The notes beneath the pieces were generated by a model that saw only the letters and a list, made by a program, of their open reading frames with translations, had not been told where the DNA came from and did no database searches. Source: Actinomyces weissii (GTDB lineage: Bacteria > Actinomycetota > Actinomycetes > Actinomycetales > Actinomycetaceae). Taken from it: DNA of 64,000 nt. The stretch spans positions 186,001-250,000 of the forward strand of contig NZ_CP066802.1 in assembly GCF_016598775.1 (NCBI RefSeq), written 5' to 3'. Position 1 is the stretch's first letter; every line of letters begins with the position of its first letter. The position numbers were made by a program, and so were the translations under genes. Below, piece after piece: positions 62,921-64,000 of this stretch.

Positions 62921-63051
62921 CTGCTGAAGGGCTGGCCAGGTGCCGGGCTGCTGGCTGCTGCTGGTCTGGCTGTCGGTGCAGCTCGCCTGGGCGCTGACTC
63001 AGGCTGCCTCTGCTGGGGCTACCGGATCTCTGCTGAAGGGCTGGCCAGGTG
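62921..63051. repeat. Exact 22-bp direct repeat after the GH15 gene
   Basis: CTGCTGAAGGGCTGGCCAGG plus TG occurs at 62921-62942 and again at 63030-63051, 109 bp apart, in the 230-bp gap between convergent genes. No gene lies between. It may be a duplication footprint. Confidence 0.75.
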
Positions 63052-63063
63052 GGCCGTCGGGCT

Positions 63064-63576
63064 TCAGTGCCGGCTCGCCTGCTCCAGCAGCCGCAGGTAG
63101 CGCGCGCCCAGGGCCTCATGGGGCACCCGCACGCCGTCGTGGCTCCAGGAGATCAGGTTCTCCAGGCTGAAGCTGCGGGCGCAACGGGCGCAGGACAGCG
63201 GGGTCGTCGGACGCCGGGTACGGTTCACCTCGTGCCCCGCCGGGCAGCGACCCAGCCAACGCCCTTTGACCCGCGGCGCCTCCGGTGGGACCAGCCGGGA
63301 GCCGCTGGCCCCGATCTGGCGCGCCTTGGCCACCCACACGGCGTCGTGACCGTGCTGGTTGCCCACCAGGGCGTGCGCGATCTCATGCAGCAGCGTCTCG
63401 CGCACCTCGGCCTCCGAGTAGAGGGCCATCAGGTGCCGGGAGACGCTGATACGCCGGTTGTGCTCGTCGCACTGCCCAGCGCGCCGCCGCGCCCGGTCCA
63501 GCCGCACCTCCCAGCCGTGGAGCCCGTGCGCGTCCAGGAGGTCCTGGGCCAGGCAGAGGACCTCCGACAGATGCAT
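63064..63576 (-). CDS. SprT-like zinc metalloprotein
   Basis: A 170-residue SprT/Spartan-like protein. The metalloprotease motif is 'ETLLHEIAHALVGNQHGHD' with HEIAH at 64-68 and a third His about ten residues later. A zinc-ribbon-like C-terminal part has 'GRCPAGHEV' and 'LSCARCAR'. Eukaryotic relatives cut DNA-protein crosslinks; bacterial members are largely uncharacterised. It is convergent with the GH15 gene and divergent from the partial gene at the right edge. Confidence 0.92.
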   Translation of the reverse strand: MHLSEVLCLAQDLLDAHGLHGWEVRLDRARRRAGQCDEHNRRISVSRHLMALYSEAEVRETLLHEIAHALVGNQHGHDAVWVAKARQIGASGSRLVPPEAPRVKGRWLGRCPAGHEVNRTRRPTTPLSCARCARSFSLENLISWSHDGVRVPHEALGARYLRLLEQASRH

Positions 63577-63718
63577 AACCGCATCCTAAAGGGCAGGCAG
63601 GCTCTCCGCAGGCTCCCTGTAGCGGCTGCCCCTGTAAGAAGGTTGTGTTTGATAACTCATCCACAGGTGTGTGAGACAACCTGCCCAGCAGCCCGGGCGG
63701 GTGTGCGAACATGCGCCG

Positions 63719-64000
63719 GTGAGTAAGAACCCGCAGCGCGCCACCGGCTCCACCAAGGTCGCTGGACGCACCCGACGCCCGGGCCCCGCCCGCGTGGTCC
63801 TGCTCCTGCTCGGCCTCGGGCTGGCCGTGACTATGCTGCTGGCGCTGCGCGTCATCCTGAACTGGGACCTGGCTGGGGTGCGGCGCGCACAGGCCCCCAC
63901 CGCCCAGACGGCTGCCGGAGAGGCGGGCCCCGCCCCGGTCCAGCTGGACATGGAGGGCTTCGACCCCGGGCACCTGATCGACGACGCGGTCTTCTACGAC
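63719..64000 (+). CDS. Signal-anchored protein, truncated by the window end
   Basis: The N-terminal 94 residues of a protein that continues past the window. A basic start (SKNPQRATGSTKVAGRTRR) is followed by one membrane segment (about 27-47) and an Ala/Thr/Gly-rich external linker. The visible end, 'MEGFDPGHLIDDAVFYD', resembles the start of a repeated actinobacterial secreted-protein domain of the form 'F-x-P-G-x-I-I-S-D-x-x-F'. The start is a GTG at 63719. The function is unknown without the rest of the gene. Confidence 0.65.
   Translation, partial: MSKNPQRATGSTKVAGRTRRPGPARVVLLLLGLGLAVTMLLALRVILNWDLAGVRRAQAPTAQTAAGEAGPAPVQLDMEGFDPGHLIDDAVFYD

Noticed and set aside
63680..63700. DnaA-box-like TCATCCACA near a short inverted repeat
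   Set aside because: A single imperfect box without a cluster, dnaA or dnaN nearby does not support an origin.

Overview
The window is chromosomal DNA from a high-GC Gram-positive bacterium, most like an Actinomyces or other Actinomycetaceae member. This rests on very GC-rich codon use, an HspR/HAIR-controlled dnaK-grpE-dnaJ-hspR operon and clpB, a LysX-type lysyl-phosphatidylglycerol synthase fused to lysyl-tRNA synthetase, class III (anaerobic) ribonucleotide reductase, and many GTG starts. The genus is an inference; there is no rRNA in the window. No CRISPR array, intact insertion sequence, prophage or replication origin was seen.

Left edge, 1-5.2 kb: an accessory block on the minus strand. 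A VirD4/PcfC-type conjugation coupling ATPase, cut by the window edge, follows three tightly overlapping small genes: a PcfB/DUF3801-like protein, an OB-fold-like protein and an unknown. Upstream lie broken reading frames and the first of three 122-123 bp terminal-inverted-repeat elements. This looks like one end of an integrated conjugative element.

5.2-17.9 kb: nrdD-nrdG behind a NrdR-like operator and a long structured leader; a DUF2938 membrane protein overlapping tail-to-tail with an XRE/cupin regulator; an iron-chelate ABC transporter (lipoprotein, FecCD permease, ATPase) behind a probable iron-repressor operator; a NarL-type two-component pair; a CPBP protease; an AhpD-like protein.

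17.9-26 kb: the dnaK operon with two HAIR boxes, small membrane proteins, a 59-residue antitoxin-like protein and two paralogous lipoproteins. 26-35 kb: an operon of lysX, a DUF998 membrane protein and an alpha/beta hydrolase, probably for membrane-lipid aminoacylation and its control; then clpB with its own HAIR box, and a TetR regulator.

35-48 kb: GDPD, NAD synthetase, a HAD phosphatase, two lipoprotein serpins flanking a GNAT acetyltransferase, a soluble Aer-like PAS protein, an rlmC-like methyltransferase gene frameshifted in a seven-G run, and a class I aldolase. 48-64 kb: ispF, a VOC protein, cysS, a TrmH-family methyltransferase, a DUF4032 kinase-like protein, an MsmK/UgpC-type ABC ATPase, a transmembrane Ser/Thr kinase, a DsbA-like protein, tRNA-Thr(UGU), ung, a LytR_C protein, a GH15-like enzyme, a SprT-like metalloprotein and the start of a signal-anchored protein.

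Two dispersed repeat families stand out. One is a set of 63-bp near-perfect hairpins (17.1, 35.0 and 53.1 kb), each between convergent genes and with paired compensatory base changes. The other is the set of 122-123 bp elements (4.6, 8.6 and 46.6 kb) with conserved ends and unrelated interiors.
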